Of a DNA stretch of 64,000 nucleotides, positions 25,242-34,463 are shown in pieces. The stretch is from positions 124,001-188,000 of the forward strand of contig NZ_JAESIY010000001.1 in assembly GCF_016757215.1 (NCBI RefSeq), given 5' to 3'. This stretch comes from Fulvivirga sediminis. Its GTDB lineage: Bacteria; Bacteroidota; Bacteroidia; Cytophagales; Cyclobacteriaceae. How positions within the stretch are numbered: position 1 is the first letter of the stretch; every line of letters begins with the position of its first letter. The position numbers were made by a program, and so were the translations under genes. The notes under the pieces are model-generated. The model was not told where the DNA came from. It worked only from the letters and a program-made list of their open reading frames with translations, and did no database searches.

Positions 25242-27197
25242 GTGCTAACTAAAAACTTACCCTCAATATGGTTACTGTGTACCATGTTATGCATTGCCGC
25301 TTGTGAATCTAAAGTAAAAAAGCCTGTTACTAACGTAAATCTCTTTTCAGATTCTGTAGTTGTAGATATCTACGACCTGGCCGATAGGCGTGATACCGAA
25401 GCCTTATTGGCATACTTGGATCATGATAATGCAGAATATCGTAGGCTTTCGGCGGAGGCTTTTGGCTCTGTAAAGGATACTATGGCCATACCCAAGTTAG
25501 GTATCTTGCTTAATGATGATCATGCTGAAGTAAGGAAAGCAGCAGCTTATGCGCTAGGACAGAGTTACGATAGCAGTGCAGTGAGGCTGTTGGTTCAGGC
25601 ATTAAGTGGCGAAGATAGTGTGATGGTGAAGAATCAGATGCTTGAGGCGTTGGGTAAAGTAGTGACTCAACCGCAGATTGAGCTTTTGTATAAAAGACCA
25701 ATTGAAGATGAAATAAAAGAAGGGCTGGCCTGGGGTTTGTATAGAGCTGGCCTGAGAAGTGTATATGATGGAGTAACTACCGAATGGGCCATTAATCTTC
25801 TAGATAGCGCTAACACCTACCTTACTCGTTTGGGGGCCGCTCATTATTTAGCCAGAATTAAAGGATTGGATTTAAAGAAATATCAAAAGGAAATAATTGA
25901 TGCTCTCACAAGGGATCAATCTGTGAATGTGAGAATGGCACTGGCATCAGCACTTAAAAACCTTAACTCTAAGGCTGTAATAGAGCTTCTGTCTAAAGAG
26001 ATAATAGGAGATAATGACTACCGTGTGAAGGTTAACTCACTTAAGGCACTGTACAATTATGAGTACGAAGAGATTAAAGTGGCTTTGTATAATGCCTTGA
26101 CAGATAAAAATGTAAATGTTGCTATTACTGCTGCAGATATTATATATGAAAAAGCTGATTCTTCTGATGAAATTTATATTACCGAGGCGGCTTTAAAGGC
26201 TACCAACTGGAGAGTGAAAGCCATATTGCTAGGTTCTGCTTTGAAAATTACCAATAGCAAGTCTGAGATTTTCAGGCAAATAAAAGAGCAATATGAAAGT
26301 AGTAAAAACCCATATTTTAAAGCTGCTTTATTAACTTCTTTATCAGATTACCTAAAAGGATATGACTTCATTATTACCAAAACATTTGCAGCAGAGCATC
26401 CTGCTATTGCCACTGCTGGTACGGAGGCATTAGTCTCTTTAAGAATGCAGCCCTCTTTTCCTGAAGAGTTGAAACCAGCTTTTGCTGATATTTTTAAGCA
26501 AGCAATGGAAACGGGAGATATTGCTATGGTGGCAATAACGTCCAATCTTTTGTCTGATACCACCTATCATTTCAAAGAAGAATATGACAGCATCGATTTT
26601 CTTTATACGGCCAAATCAAAGCTTTCTCTGCCTAAAGACAATGAAGCACTACAAGTATTGAATAAAACCATTGCCTACTTTGAAGGTAAAGATGATATTC
26701 CTGTTACTGTAAATGAATTTAATCACCCTATAGATTGGGATTTAATAAAAACCATACCTCAAAACCAGAAGGTATTAGTTAAAACAGACAAGGGGGATAT
26801 TACCATGCGGCTTTTGGTAAATGAGGCCCCTGGTTCAGTCGCAAATTTTGTGCAATTGGCAAAAAGCGGATATTTCAATGGAAAGAATTTTCATCGAGTA
26901 GTTCCTAACTTTGTAGTACAAGGGGGCTGTAATCGTGGAGATGGTTATGGTGGAGAAAATTATTCTATCCGCTCAGAGCTAGCCAATCTGCGATATCAGG
27001 AAGGTTCGGTAGGTATGGCCTCTGCAGGTAAAGATACTGAAGGAACTCAGTGGTTTATTACTCATTCTCCCACTCCACATTTAGATGGCAGATATACTAT
27101 ATTTGCACAAGTGACCGATGGTATGGATGTGGTACACCAAGTAGAGGTAGGTACTGTTATTCAGTCGGTAGAAGTATTAGGTGATAAACAAAAATAA
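25242..27197 (+). CDS. HEAT-repeat lipoprotein fused to cyclophilin
   Basis: This is a lipoprotein with a GTG start at 25242 (or TTG two codons earlier), about 651 residues long. The signal ends LCTMLCIAAC. Residues about 40-320 are HEAT/PBS repeats (for example EYRRLSAEAFGSVKD, EVRKAAAYALGQSYD, NVRMALASALKNLNS). The C-terminal 170 residues form a cyclophilin peptidyl-prolyl isomerase: VKTDKGDITMRLLVNEAPGS, then NFHRVVPNFVVQGGC and GMASAGKDTEGTQWFITHSP (active-site Arg and Gln retained). I infer a periplasmic or outer-membrane folding factor that binds clients by its HEAT scaffold. It starts a four-gene run with purK and purE, an odd but common-looking pairing. Confidence 0.87.
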   Translation: MLTKNLPSIWLLCTMLCIAACESKVKKPVTNVNLFSDSVVVDIYDLADRRDTEALLAYLDHDNAEYRRLSAEAFGSVKDTMAIPKLGILLNDDHAEVRKAAAYALGQSYDSSAVRLLVQALSGEDSVMVKNQMLEALGKVVTQPQIELLYKRPIEDEIKEGLAWGLYRAGLRSVYDGVTTEWAINLLDSANTYLTRLGAAHYLARIKGLDLKKYQKEIIDALTRDQSVNVRMALASALKNLNSKAVIELLSKEIIGDNDYRVKVNSLKALYNYEYEEIKVALYNALTDKNVNVAITAADIIYEKADSSDEIYITEAALKATNWRVKAILLGSALKITNSKSEIFRQIKEQYESSKNPYFKAALLTSLSDYLKGYDFIITKTFAAEHPAIATAGTEALVSLRMQPSFPEELKPAFADIFKQAMETGDIAMVAITSNLLSDTTYHFKEEYDSIDFLYTAKSKLSLPKDNEALQVLNKTIAYFEGKDDIPVTVNEFNHPIDWDLIKTIPQNQKVLVKTDKGDITMRLLVNEAPGSVANFVQLAKSGYFNGKNFHRVVPNFVVQGGCNRGDGYGGENYSIRSELANLRYQEGSVGMASAGKDTEGTQWFITHSPTPHLDGRYTIFAQVTDGMDVVHQVEVGTVIQSVEVLGDKQK

Positions 27198-27210
27198 CAG
27201 AGAAAACGGC

Positions 27211-28350
27211 ATGTCCGCATCAGTTCAAACACAAAAGTTAGGCATACTTGGAGGAGGCCAGTTGGGTCGTATGCTTATACAATCTGCTTTAGATTTTAAT
27301 ATTGACATTCATATTCTAGATCCCGATGAAAATGCGCCATGTAGAAATGTGGCTAGCACTTTTACTGTAGGCTCTTTGAAGGAATATGATACGGTATATG
27401 ATTTTGGGAAAGACCTGGATATTATCAGCATTGAGATTGAAAGTGTAAATGTAGAAGCTTTGAAAAAGCTGCAGGCAGAAGGGAAGAAGGTATTCCCTCA
27501 GCCGGAGGTAATTGAGCTTATACAAGATAAAAGGGTGCAGAAGCAATTTTATAAAGATAAGGGAATCCCTACAGCAGATTTTATTTTAACGGATACTAAA
27601 GAGGCTGTAAAGAAAAATGCTGATTTTCTGCCTGCAGTAAACAAATTAGGTAAAGAAGGTTATGATGGCCGCGGTGTGCAGATATTGCGCTCAGAGGATG
27701 ATTTGAATAAAGCTTTTGAGGCACCTAGTCTGTTAGAGAAACTAATCAATTTCAAAAAGGAGATTGCTGTAATTGTAGCTCGCAACGAACAAGGAGATAT
27801 TAGTACTTTTCCTGTAGTAGAGCTGGTTTTTCATCCAGAGGCTAATTTGGTGGAGTATCTTTTTGCTCCGGCAGACATTGCCGATGAAGTAGATAAAAAG
27901 GCAAAAGCTATCGCTACTGAGGTGATAAAAGAGCTGGATATGGTAGGCCTTTTAGCTGTAGAAATGTTTGTTACTCATGAGGATGAGGTGCTTGTAAATG
28001 AAATAGCACCAAGGCCTCATAATAGTGGGCATCAGACTATAGAAGCGAATTTCACTTCGCAGTATGAGCAGCACTTGAGAGCCATTTTTAATTTGCCTTT
28101 AGGAAATACTGATTTGGTTTTGCCTTCTGCTATGGTAAATTTATTAGGAGAAGAAGGTTTTACAGGCATAGCTCAATATGAGGGGTTAGAAGAAACTATT
28201 GCCACTAAAGGCGTTCATGTGCATTTATATGGCAAAAAAATCACTAAGCCATTTCGAAAAATGGGTCATGTAACCATAGTAGAGGCAGATGTAAAACTCC
28301 TGAAAGAAAAAGTTGATTTCGTTAAAAATAAATTAAAAGTTAAAGCATAA
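27211..28350 (+). CDS. purK: N5-carboxyaminoimidazole ribonucleotide synthase
   Basis: This is the ATP-grasp enzyme that makes N5-CAIR from AIR and bicarbonate in purine synthesis. The frame opens at GTG 27181, inside the cyclophilin gene. The ATG at 27211 (MSASVQTQKLGILGGGQLG) is the likely start, for 379 residues. Seen are the N-terminal GGGQLGRM loop, PAVNKLGKEGYDGRGVQILRS in the ATP-grasp core, and VNEIAPRPHNSGHQTIEA, the PurK signature. It lies 13 nt after the cyclophilin stop and 5 nt before purE. Confidence 0.96.
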   Translation: MSASVQTQKLGILGGGQLGRMLIQSALDFNIDIHILDPDENAPCRNVASTFTVGSLKEYDTVYDFGKDLDIISIEIESVNVEALKKLQAEGKKVFPQPEVIELIQDKRVQKQFYKDKGIPTADFILTDTKEAVKKNADFLPAVNKLGKEGYDGRGVQILRSEDDLNKAFEAPSLLEKLINFKKEIAVIVARNEQGDISTFPVVELVFHPEANLVEYLFAPADIADEVDKKAKAIATEVIKELDMVGLLAVEMFVTHEDEVLVNEIAPRPHNSGHQTIEANFTSQYEQHLRAIFNLPLGNTDLVLPSAMVNLLGEEGFTGIAQYEGLEETIATKGVHVHLYGKKITKPFRKMGHVTIVEADVKLLKEKVDFVKNKLKVKA

Positions 28351-28355
28351 ATAAT

Positions 28356-28880
28356 ATGAGTAAGGCGCAAGTAGGAATTATCATGGGTAGCCAGTCTGAC
28401 CTAAAAGTGATGAAAGAGGCTGCTGAAATATTAGAAGAGTTAGGAGTAACGTATGAGCTTACTATAGTGTCAGCCCATCGTACGCCAGAGCGCATGGTTA
28501 GTTATGCTGAAGGAGCCAGAGACAATGGGCTTAAGGTAATTATTGCTGGAGCAGGTGGAGCCGCTCATTTGCCAGGTATGGTAGCGTCTATGACTACTCT
28601 GCCAGTTATTGGTGTGCCGGTAAAATCAAGCAACTCTATTGATGGTTGGGATTCCGTATTATCTATTTTGCAAATGCCAGGTGGTATACCAGTAGCTACT
28701 GTAGCCTTAGATGGAGCTAAAAATGCAGGTATCTTAGCTGCAGAAATGATCGGCGCCTTTGATGATAAGGTTGCTGACAACCTTGCTGAGTATAAAAAGC
28801 AATTAAAAGAAAAGGTTTTGGAATCAGCCAAGAGCCTGGAAACGCATGGTTGGAGAGGTGGAAAAATAGGATTTCAATAA
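28356..28880 (+). CDS. purE: N5-carboxyaminoimidazole ribonucleotide mutase
   Basis: PurE rearranges N5-CAIR to CAIR and forms an octamer with no metal. The 174 residues show IIMGSQSDLKVMKEA at the start (phosphate-binding SxSD motif), then VSAHRTPERM with the catalytic His. GAGGAAHLPGMVASMTTLPVIGVP and PGGIPVATVALDGAKNAG follow, all class I PurE marks. It is cotranscribed with purK (5-nt gap), and the next gene is 22 nt on. Confidence 0.96.
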   Translation: MSKAQVGIIMGSQSDLKVMKEAAEILEELGVTYELTIVSAHRTPERMVSYAEGARDNGLKVIIAGAGGAAHLPGMVASMTTLPVIGVPVKSSNSIDGWDSVLSILQMPGGIPVATVALDGAKNAGILAAEMIGAFDDKVADNLAEYKKQLKEKVLESAKSLETHGWRGGKIGFQ

Positions 28881-28902
28881 AGCATTTAGGGCTGATTTGA
28901 TA

Positions 28903-30786
28903 ATGAAAACAAGAACGCTTGCCATTATTTCTTTTTTAGGTTTGATAGTCAGCCCTCTTTTTGCACAGCGCGATGCCCCTTATGATATAAAATCGGCTGG
29001 TGATAATTATAGTAAAAAATGCACAGAGTGCAATGAGATGATTACCTCTAAAGCCGTAGAGATAGAATTTGGGGTTAGGGCAGAAGGTAATGATATTTAT
29101 TTTCTTTGTAATGATGCCCAATGGTTTATTGACTTGATAGGTAGCAATGGTGATGGCATAGCCATTGATATTATTTCTAAGAATCAATTCAGGTGCAATT
29201 CTAAAAATCATTTCAGCAAATCATCTATGTCCAGGGGCTACTTGCTGCCGCCTTTGTATAAAAAGAAACTACTGGAGCAGGCACTTTATACTGAAGATGG
29301 TTTTTTAACAATTAAGGTCGGTACTATCCCCTCTTCCTATCGAAATCAAGACCTGGAGTTTAATATTCTATTTCTTCAAGATCATTTTTTATGTTATTAT
29401 CAGTGGTTTTTTAATATCGAAGGAGCCAAGTGGGAACTGTTAGATATGGGCTTATTTGTAGATACGTTGCAAAACAACAATCTTATAGATAAGGCTATAA
29501 GTTTAAACAAGCAGTTCAAATTTGAAATCCCCTTTGAAAAAAGCAAATCAGTATATAATCCTGCAGATATCAGACCTATATATGATTCTCTGCAATTATA
29601 TGATTATGACATAAAGCAGCTTAACATAGAGGCTTATACCTCCATAGAAGGTTCTCGTGAGGTTAATGAAGAGTTACAACAGAAAAGAGCTAGCTCCATA
29701 GCCAGTGCACTTGCAGAGCTACAAGAGCACGACCTTAATATCAAAATAAAGACAGCAGAAAACTGGGTAGATTTTTTCACTGATATAAAAGATACCCCCT
29801 TTCGGTCTTGGGAAAGTATGAACAAGAGTAGCATTAAAGCACAGCTTGAAAATGACAAAGTGCTTGATAAACTTGAGCCTATTTTAAGTAAACATAGAAA
29901 GGCCATTTTATACATGACCTTAGAGAAGAAGGCTACTTATCAATTTGAAAGTGAGCAGGAAGCCATATCATTGTTTGATGAGGCAGTAGAGCAAGAGAAT
30001 GTGGAGGCAGCCCTTGCCATCCAGAAGGCCGCATTTTATTATATCCAAAGCAATAAAATGCCTGATAGTCTTATTGATAGATTAGAAGTGCCTCAAGCCC
30101 GTTTCTTTGGCCCTGTAATTAATAATAAGCTGGTTTATAAGCATACTTTTGACCCTCAGAATATATATTCTGCTCTTGAAGAATTTGAAAAGCTTTATCA
30201 ATTAATGCCAGAAAATGCTCGTGTATTGTATAATTTGGTGGCATTGCAATTGGAGATTTTGGCTTATGGTGATTCTACATTAGATGAAAAGCAAATATTA
30301 TATAGAATTAAAAAACTGAGTGAGTCGCCATTAGACAATTCGTTGGTGAATAGGCTACAAATTAATTATGGTATTATAAAAAGTGATAAGTTGAATAATG
30401 AGCGTCGTTACAAGGAAAAGAACGATATGCTCAGAACTATTTATGACATTTATTCATCTCATGAACTTTCTGAATCTGATGCCTTAAGTATGGCTAAGTA
30501 TTTTGTAAGCTTTCAGCAATATGGCTTGGCAGTGTCAGTTTTGAAGCCTTATATTCATCAGTTAGATGCTTCTGAAGACCTTCTTTTCTTCTATATCAAC
30601 CTTACTATTATAGATCCTAAATTGATCAATTCCCCTTCTTATAGATCTTTACTGATTAATGCGTCCAATAAAAATCCAGAGCGGTTTTGCCAATTATTTA
30701 ACAGCTCCTTAGATGGAGGCATTACTTTTCAATTATTAGATAATGCTAAGTTGAAGAATCAGTATTGTGAATCCTGCTCTGAGTGA
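28903..30786 (+). CDS. Secreted protein with OmpA-like segment and cysteine-bearing N-terminus
   Basis: This protein has 627 residues from the ATG at 28903 (the frame also opens at a TTG two codons earlier). The signal peptide is TLAIISFLGLIVSPLFAQ. The N-terminal region has paired cysteines (CTECNEMI, then IYFLCND and FRCNSKNHF) that could form disulfides or bind a metal. A segment near residues 245-275 (AYTSIEGSREVNEELQQKRA) matches the sugar-binding loop of OmpA-like domains, which hold peptidoglycan. The last 250 residues are TPR-like helices. I do not recognise a named family. It follows purE by 22 nt, so it may share its promoter. An envelope-anchoring role is inferred. Confidence 0.65.
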   Translation: MKTRTLAIISFLGLIVSPLFAQRDAPYDIKSAGDNYSKKCTECNEMITSKAVEIEFGVRAEGNDIYFLCNDAQWFIDLIGSNGDGIAIDIISKNQFRCNSKNHFSKSSMSRGYLLPPLYKKKLLEQALYTEDGFLTIKVGTIPSSYRNQDLEFNILFLQDHFLCYYQWFFNIEGAKWELLDMGLFVDTLQNNNLIDKAISLNKQFKFEIPFEKSKSVYNPADIRPIYDSLQLYDYDIKQLNIEAYTSIEGSREVNEELQQKRASSIASALAELQEHDLNIKIKTAENWVDFFTDIKDTPFRSWESMNKSSIKAQLENDKVLDKLEPILSKHRKAILYMTLEKKATYQFESEQEAISLFDEAVEQENVEAALAIQKAAFYYIQSNKMPDSLIDRLEVPQARFFGPVINNKLVYKHTFDPQNIYSALEEFEKLYQLMPENARVLYNLVALQLEILAYGDSTLDEKQILYRIKKLSESPLDNSLVNRLQINYGIIKSDKLNNERRYKEKNDMLRTIYDIYSSHELSESDALSMAKYFVSFQQYGLAVSVLKPYIHQLDASEDLLFFYINLTIIDPKLINSPSYRSLLINASNKNPERFCQLFNSSLDGGITFQLLDNAKLKNQYCESCSE

Positions 30787-31045
30787 ATATACTTTATTTA
30801 GTTATATTTATGGTTATTTATATTCAATAAATTCCATTACGTAGTAGATGTTTTTTTAGCTTTATTACTAGGATAAATATCGTTCATTAATGTCTTTTAT
30901 TTGAAGTCATACTAGCTCAGAATTTTTAGAGGAGTAATTACCTTGAGCTATTTGTGAATTTATATATTATAAAATATGTAATTAAAATTATATATTTACC
31001 GAAACTAAACTATTTAACCTTTACCTCCTTTATCATTAGATCATT
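30787..31045. other. AT-rich intergenic region
   Basis: These 259 nt lack a gene that I can support. A weak inverted repeat AGCTCA...TGAGCT near 30910-30945 could be a hairpin. A TATATTTA close to a -7 element lies about 50 nt before the next ATG. Confidence 0.4.
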
Positions 31046-31564
31046 ATGGATGTTTCTGTCTATGCCATTCCCGCTGTTGCTATAATAGTAATGTTTTGTT
31101 TAATGTCTGCTTCTAAGAAACAACCACAAGTAGATGTAAGGGGCAATGTGATATTAAAATTGCCAATATTCTATTTGATTATCGGCCTCTTTGCTGTAAT
31201 TGGTGCCATTGCCGTGCTCATTCATGGTTTGATAAATCACGAACCTGAAAGTCCATTTGCGTTGCTCTTTATAGTAATAATGATGTTGGGCTTGGGAATT
31301 CCTTTATTGCTCATGGGGTTAAACTTCCGCTTAATCATAAAAGATGAAGGAGTAGAACAGCGGACGATGTTAGGCCAGACCCAAAAAATAGAATGGTCCG
31401 AAATTCACGATGTTTCTTTCGGTAAAGTTTCTCTGGAGCTCAATATAATAAGTGATAGCAATAAGATTAAAGTCCATATGCATTCAATAGGTTTTGTAAC
31501 ACTATTAGAAGCGCTGGAATCTCATACCGATTTTAACAGAATTAAAATCGGTATTCCACAATAG
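31046..31564 (+). CDS. Small membrane protein with PH-like tail
   Basis: This protein has 172 residues and three predicted membrane helices (near residues 4-22, 38-62 and 72-92). A soluble C-terminal domain of the bacterial PH type follows (LIIKDEGVEQRTMLGQTQKIEWSEI with the usual I-x-W strand, then VSFGKVSLELNIIS). I do not recognise a named function; such proteins are often membrane sensors or scaffolds. Codon use is ordinary. It converges on the STAS-like gene with an 11-nt gap. Confidence 0.7.
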   Translation: MDVSVYAIPAVAIIVMFCLMSASKKQPQVDVRGNVILKLPIFYLIIGLFAVIGAIAVLIHGLINHEPESPFALLFIVIMMLGLGIPLLLMGLNFRLIIKDEGVEQRTMLGQTQKIEWSEIHDVSFGKVSLELNIISDSNKIKVHMHSIGFVTLLEALESHTDFNRIKIGIPQ

Positions 31565-31575
31565 GTTTTGGTTTA

Positions 31576-31962
31576 TTAGCTATTTAGCCATTTTCTGGCA
31601 CCCTCTTCATTGTCAAAATATTGAATTTCTGAAGTGTCGCTGATTGAAGTTTTAATATTGTCAATATAAAACTGTTTGAAAACGTCTTTTTCTGCTATGA
31701 TGGCAATTCTGCGCAATCCAGCATTTACTGCTTTTGGTAATAATTCTTCCTGAAGCCATTGTGTATTAGAAGGGCTTACTACCCCTTGTTTTCTAATATC
31801 ACTTAGCCATTTATCAGCTCCCTTACTGTGTAGTTCTATTAATGCTTGTGAGAAAACGCCTCTATAAATTTCTTCTGAAGGAATTTTTTTCCAGATCACT
31901 ACTATAGTGTTAAGTTCTTTTTCAAAGGTGATAGACGCAAAAGCATCGTTTCTGAGTTCCAT
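31576..31962 (-). CDS. SpoIIAA/STAS-like protein next to K+ channel
   Basis: This protein has 128 residues with the beta-alpha order of SpoIIAA-like domains (NTIVVIWKKIPSEEIYRG, ADKWLSDIRKQGVV, LRRIAIIAEKDVFKQFY, YFDNEEGARKWLNS). The C-terminal ending is similar to the gene at 18177. It follows the K+ channel gene by 14 nt on the same strand, so the two are probably one transcript. It may modulate the channel or act as a separate regulator; nothing in the sequence decides this. Confidence 0.65.
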   Translation of the reverse strand: MELRNDAFASITFEKELNTIVVIWKKIPSEEIYRGVFSQALIELHSKGADKWLSDIRKQGVVSPSNTQWLQEELLPKAVNAGLRRIAIIAEKDVFKQFYIDNIKTSISDTSEIQYFDNEEGARKWLNS

Positions 31963-31976
31963 AATGATATATGTTA

Positions 31977-32999
31977 TTAGTTTTTAATAAAATGATTATT
32001 GAAATTATGTAAGTTCTTTTTAGTTCCTAAAATGATCAGTACATCTCCTTTTTCTATTTTCTTATCAGACTGAGGGTTGAATATAAACCCTTCTAAATCA
32101 TCTTTAAAGGCTAGGATAGTTACGCCACTTTTATTTCTAATGTCCAGCTCTTTGATCGTTTTATTATGAAATTCGTTTTTTAATTTGGCGTAACTTACTT
32201 CTTCCAGCTCAAGCTTAGCATCTCCTACGCCATTGAGTAATTCAAGAAACTCAATTACATAAGGTTTAGTGATAAGGTTGGCCATATGTATACCTCCAAG
32301 CCTGTCAGGCATAACCACGTGCGAGGCACCAGCACGATATAATTTCTTTTCTGAATTGGTTTCAGAGGCTTTTGCTATTACATTTATTCTAGGGTTAATT
32401 TCCTTGGCTGTAAGTGTTATAAATACATTATCAGCATCGCTAGGGAGCGCTGTGATTACTGTGGAGGCTCTTTCTAAACCCGCTTCTAAGAGTATTTCGT
32501 CTAGCGTAGCATTGCCGCTCACAAAAGAGTATTTTTTGTCTTGAGGAACGGTTTCTATCACAGAGGTATCCTTTTCTATGATTACAAACTCCTTTTCTGC
32601 TTTATGTAACTCTTCGCAAGCCATGGCTCCATTTCTACCGAAGCCACATACTATAACATGGTCTTTTAACTTATTCACTTCTCTGTTCGAAATATAATTT
32701 TTAAAAACACGGCCCAGTTCTCCTTCAAACAAGAAGGTTGATAGTACAGAAACAGTATACGCAAAAATCCCAAGATTAAAAATAATATAGATTAGGGTGA
32801 AAATCTTTCCATTAACAGATAATGCGTTAACCTCTGTATAGCCTACTGTGGCAAAAGTGATAACTGCCATATATAAGGCATCTATTAATGTATAATTTTC
32901 CAGTACCACATATCCTCCTGTACCTACAATTAGGCTTATGAGGAATAAAATTGTAGCATAGATCAGCTTGGTTATACTCCTGGGCAAGTTAATGTTCAT
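31977..32999 (-). CDS. TrkA-type potassium channel with unusual filter
   Basis: This is a two-helix channel with a cytoplasmic RCK domain, 340 residues long. Helix 1 is near residues 10-33 and the pore loop carries FATVGYTEV (residues 49-57). Helix 2 is near 62-90. The RCK part starts HVIVCGFGRNGAMACEEL with the GxGxxG nucleotide loop. Its C-terminal TrkA_C half is near 255-340 (IKELDIRNKSGVTILAF). The filter TVGYTE replaces the common TVGYGD, so the last residues of the filter differ although the carbonyl-lining TVGY core is kept. Potassium selectivity is likely but not certain. It shares a transcript with a STAS-like gene. Confidence 0.87.
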   Translation of the reverse strand: MNINLPRSITKLIYATILFLISLIVGTGGYVVLENYTLIDALYMAVITFATVGYTEVNALSVNGKIFTLIYIIFNLGIFAYTVSVLSTFLFEGELGRVFKNYISNREVNKLKDHVIVCGFGRNGAMACEELHKAEKEFVIIEKDTSVIETVPQDKKYSFVSGNATLDEILLEAGLERASTVITALPSDADNVFITLTAKEINPRINVIAKASETNSEKKLYRAGASHVVMPDRLGGIHMANLITKPYVIEFLELLNGVGDAKLELEEVSYAKLKNEFHNKTIKELDIRNKSGVTILAFKDDLEGFIFNPQSDKKIEKGDVLIILGTKKNLHNFNNHFIKN

Positions 33000-33191
33000 A
33001 TCAGTGTTTGAAGATATTGATATTGTGAATTCTATCCAATTATTATCGCTTTACTGTGATTGAAATTATGTTTGAACAATTTGTGTATCATCTGATTTTA
33101 TAGGTAGCAGAATTCTGCTTATATGTTTAAAGAATAATGAAATAGTTATTTAAATATATTATTATTAAAGATTAAACTAATTGACTGAAAT

Positions 33192-34463
33192 ATGAATCCA
33201 TCAGAAAAAGGGTGGGTACGCGAGTTTCTTGAAGAGAGAAAGGAATCATTTTTATTTAGCATCAATCATAAAGTGAAGGGCCAGAATCCAGACCAGTCAT
33301 TTTATGGGCTAATACAACCTACTGGCCTTATGTATGGATTTCCTATAAGCGCCATTGATGATCTTCATCAAAAAAATTGGGATCATGAAGATAAAGTGAA
33401 AGTTATTTTGCTTGATACCTTCATAAATATAGCTGAGCTATATAATTACTCTTCAGAAAATATTGATTACTGGGAGTTCATGGAAGCCACCATGAAAAAG
33501 GTAAATAGCTTTTATAATAACGTATATCCTGAAATTGCTACTTCCGGCAGAAATTGGTTTGGTAGAGCTAAAGATACTTTTAGAATTACCGAAAGAGTAC
33601 TGGAAAAGCGTGTAGATATGGCCTTTAGAAAGAGTATGGGCAACTTTTGGGCTGAGTTTTTTTATAATACTCAGCTTTTTCATGATGTATACATTTTTGG
33701 TCAATGGAGCTATACCAACCCTGATAAGGTTTTAGCTGATTTTTTTAAAGATCAAAAGACAGATTTGAGTTATACTGCTGTTAAAGTAATGGCTGCAGCT
33801 GCTCATGCTAATCATAAGGTGGAGGAAGAAGAAAGAAAGCTATTTCAGCATTTTATAGAAAATACCACCCTCCCACTTGAAAAAAGAAGGGTGGCAAAGG
33901 AATATTTTGACCATGGATTGGGTATTCAAGATATTCCTCTTGAAAAGTCGGATCCATGGATTATTCGTAAATTTTTCTTGGAGCTGGCCATACTAACTGT
34001 ATGGTCAGATAAAAAAGTAGATCAGATAGAATTAGAATTTCTTAATCGATTTAACAATTCATTGGGCTTTCAAAGCGCTGATTTTGAGCATAGTATGATT
34101 GCTGTGGAAGGTTTTGTGTTAGAAAACTGGCGTCAACTAGATGCTCTCCAGAGTAAGAAGGAATATGAGGAGGTCAGTGATGAATATATTCAGCGCATTT
34201 CGCAGGTGGTAGAGAAATATAAAAACAGGGTGAGCAGTGCCATCTTTGCAGATGAGATACTGGTGCGTCTTATTAAAAAAGGAGTACAAGCTGAGCTAAC
34301 AGACGCAGAAAAAGAGATCATGAGAGATGGCCTAGTGCAAGCATTGAAGCAAATACCTAGTTTTAGAGTAATAGCTTTTCCTAAAGAGTTTATTTCGTTC
34401 AAAATCCTGCTGAGAATTATACCCAGAGAAGTTATAAAAGGAGTATTACAGCTCGCTATTTAG
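33192..34463 (+). CDS. TerB-like domain protein
   Basis: This is a 423-residue cytoplasmic protein with no signal. The middle (YTAVKVMAAAAHANHKVEEEERKLFQHFI, residues about 197-226) and a second helical region (AILTVWSDKKVDQIELEFLNRF, about 272-293) are tellurite-resistance TerB-like helical bundles with acidic loop residues. TerB-like domains often bind metal or partner with TerC membrane proteins. The gene converges on, and overlaps by 8 nt, a terC homologue, so the pair resembles the TerB/TerC association. Tellurite resistance itself is not shown. The rest of the protein is unassigned. Confidence 0.7.
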   Translation: MNPSEKGWVREFLEERKESFLFSINHKVKGQNPDQSFYGLIQPTGLMYGFPISAIDDLHQKNWDHEDKVKVILLDTFINIAELYNYSSENIDYWEFMEATMKKVNSFYNNVYPEIATSGRNWFGRAKDTFRITERVLEKRVDMAFRKSMGNFWAEFFYNTQLFHDVYIFGQWSYTNPDKVLADFFKDQKTDLSYTAVKVMAAAAHANHKVEEEERKLFQHFIENTTLPLEKRRVAKEYFDHGLGIQDIPLEKSDPWIIRKFFLELAILTVWSDKKVDQIELEFLNRFNNSLGFQSADFEHSMIAVEGFVLENWRQLDALQSKKEYEEVSDEYIQRISQVVEKYKNRVSSAIFADEILVRLIKKGVQAELTDAEKEIMRDGLVQALKQIPSFRVIAFPKEFISFKILLRIIPREVIKGVLQLAI

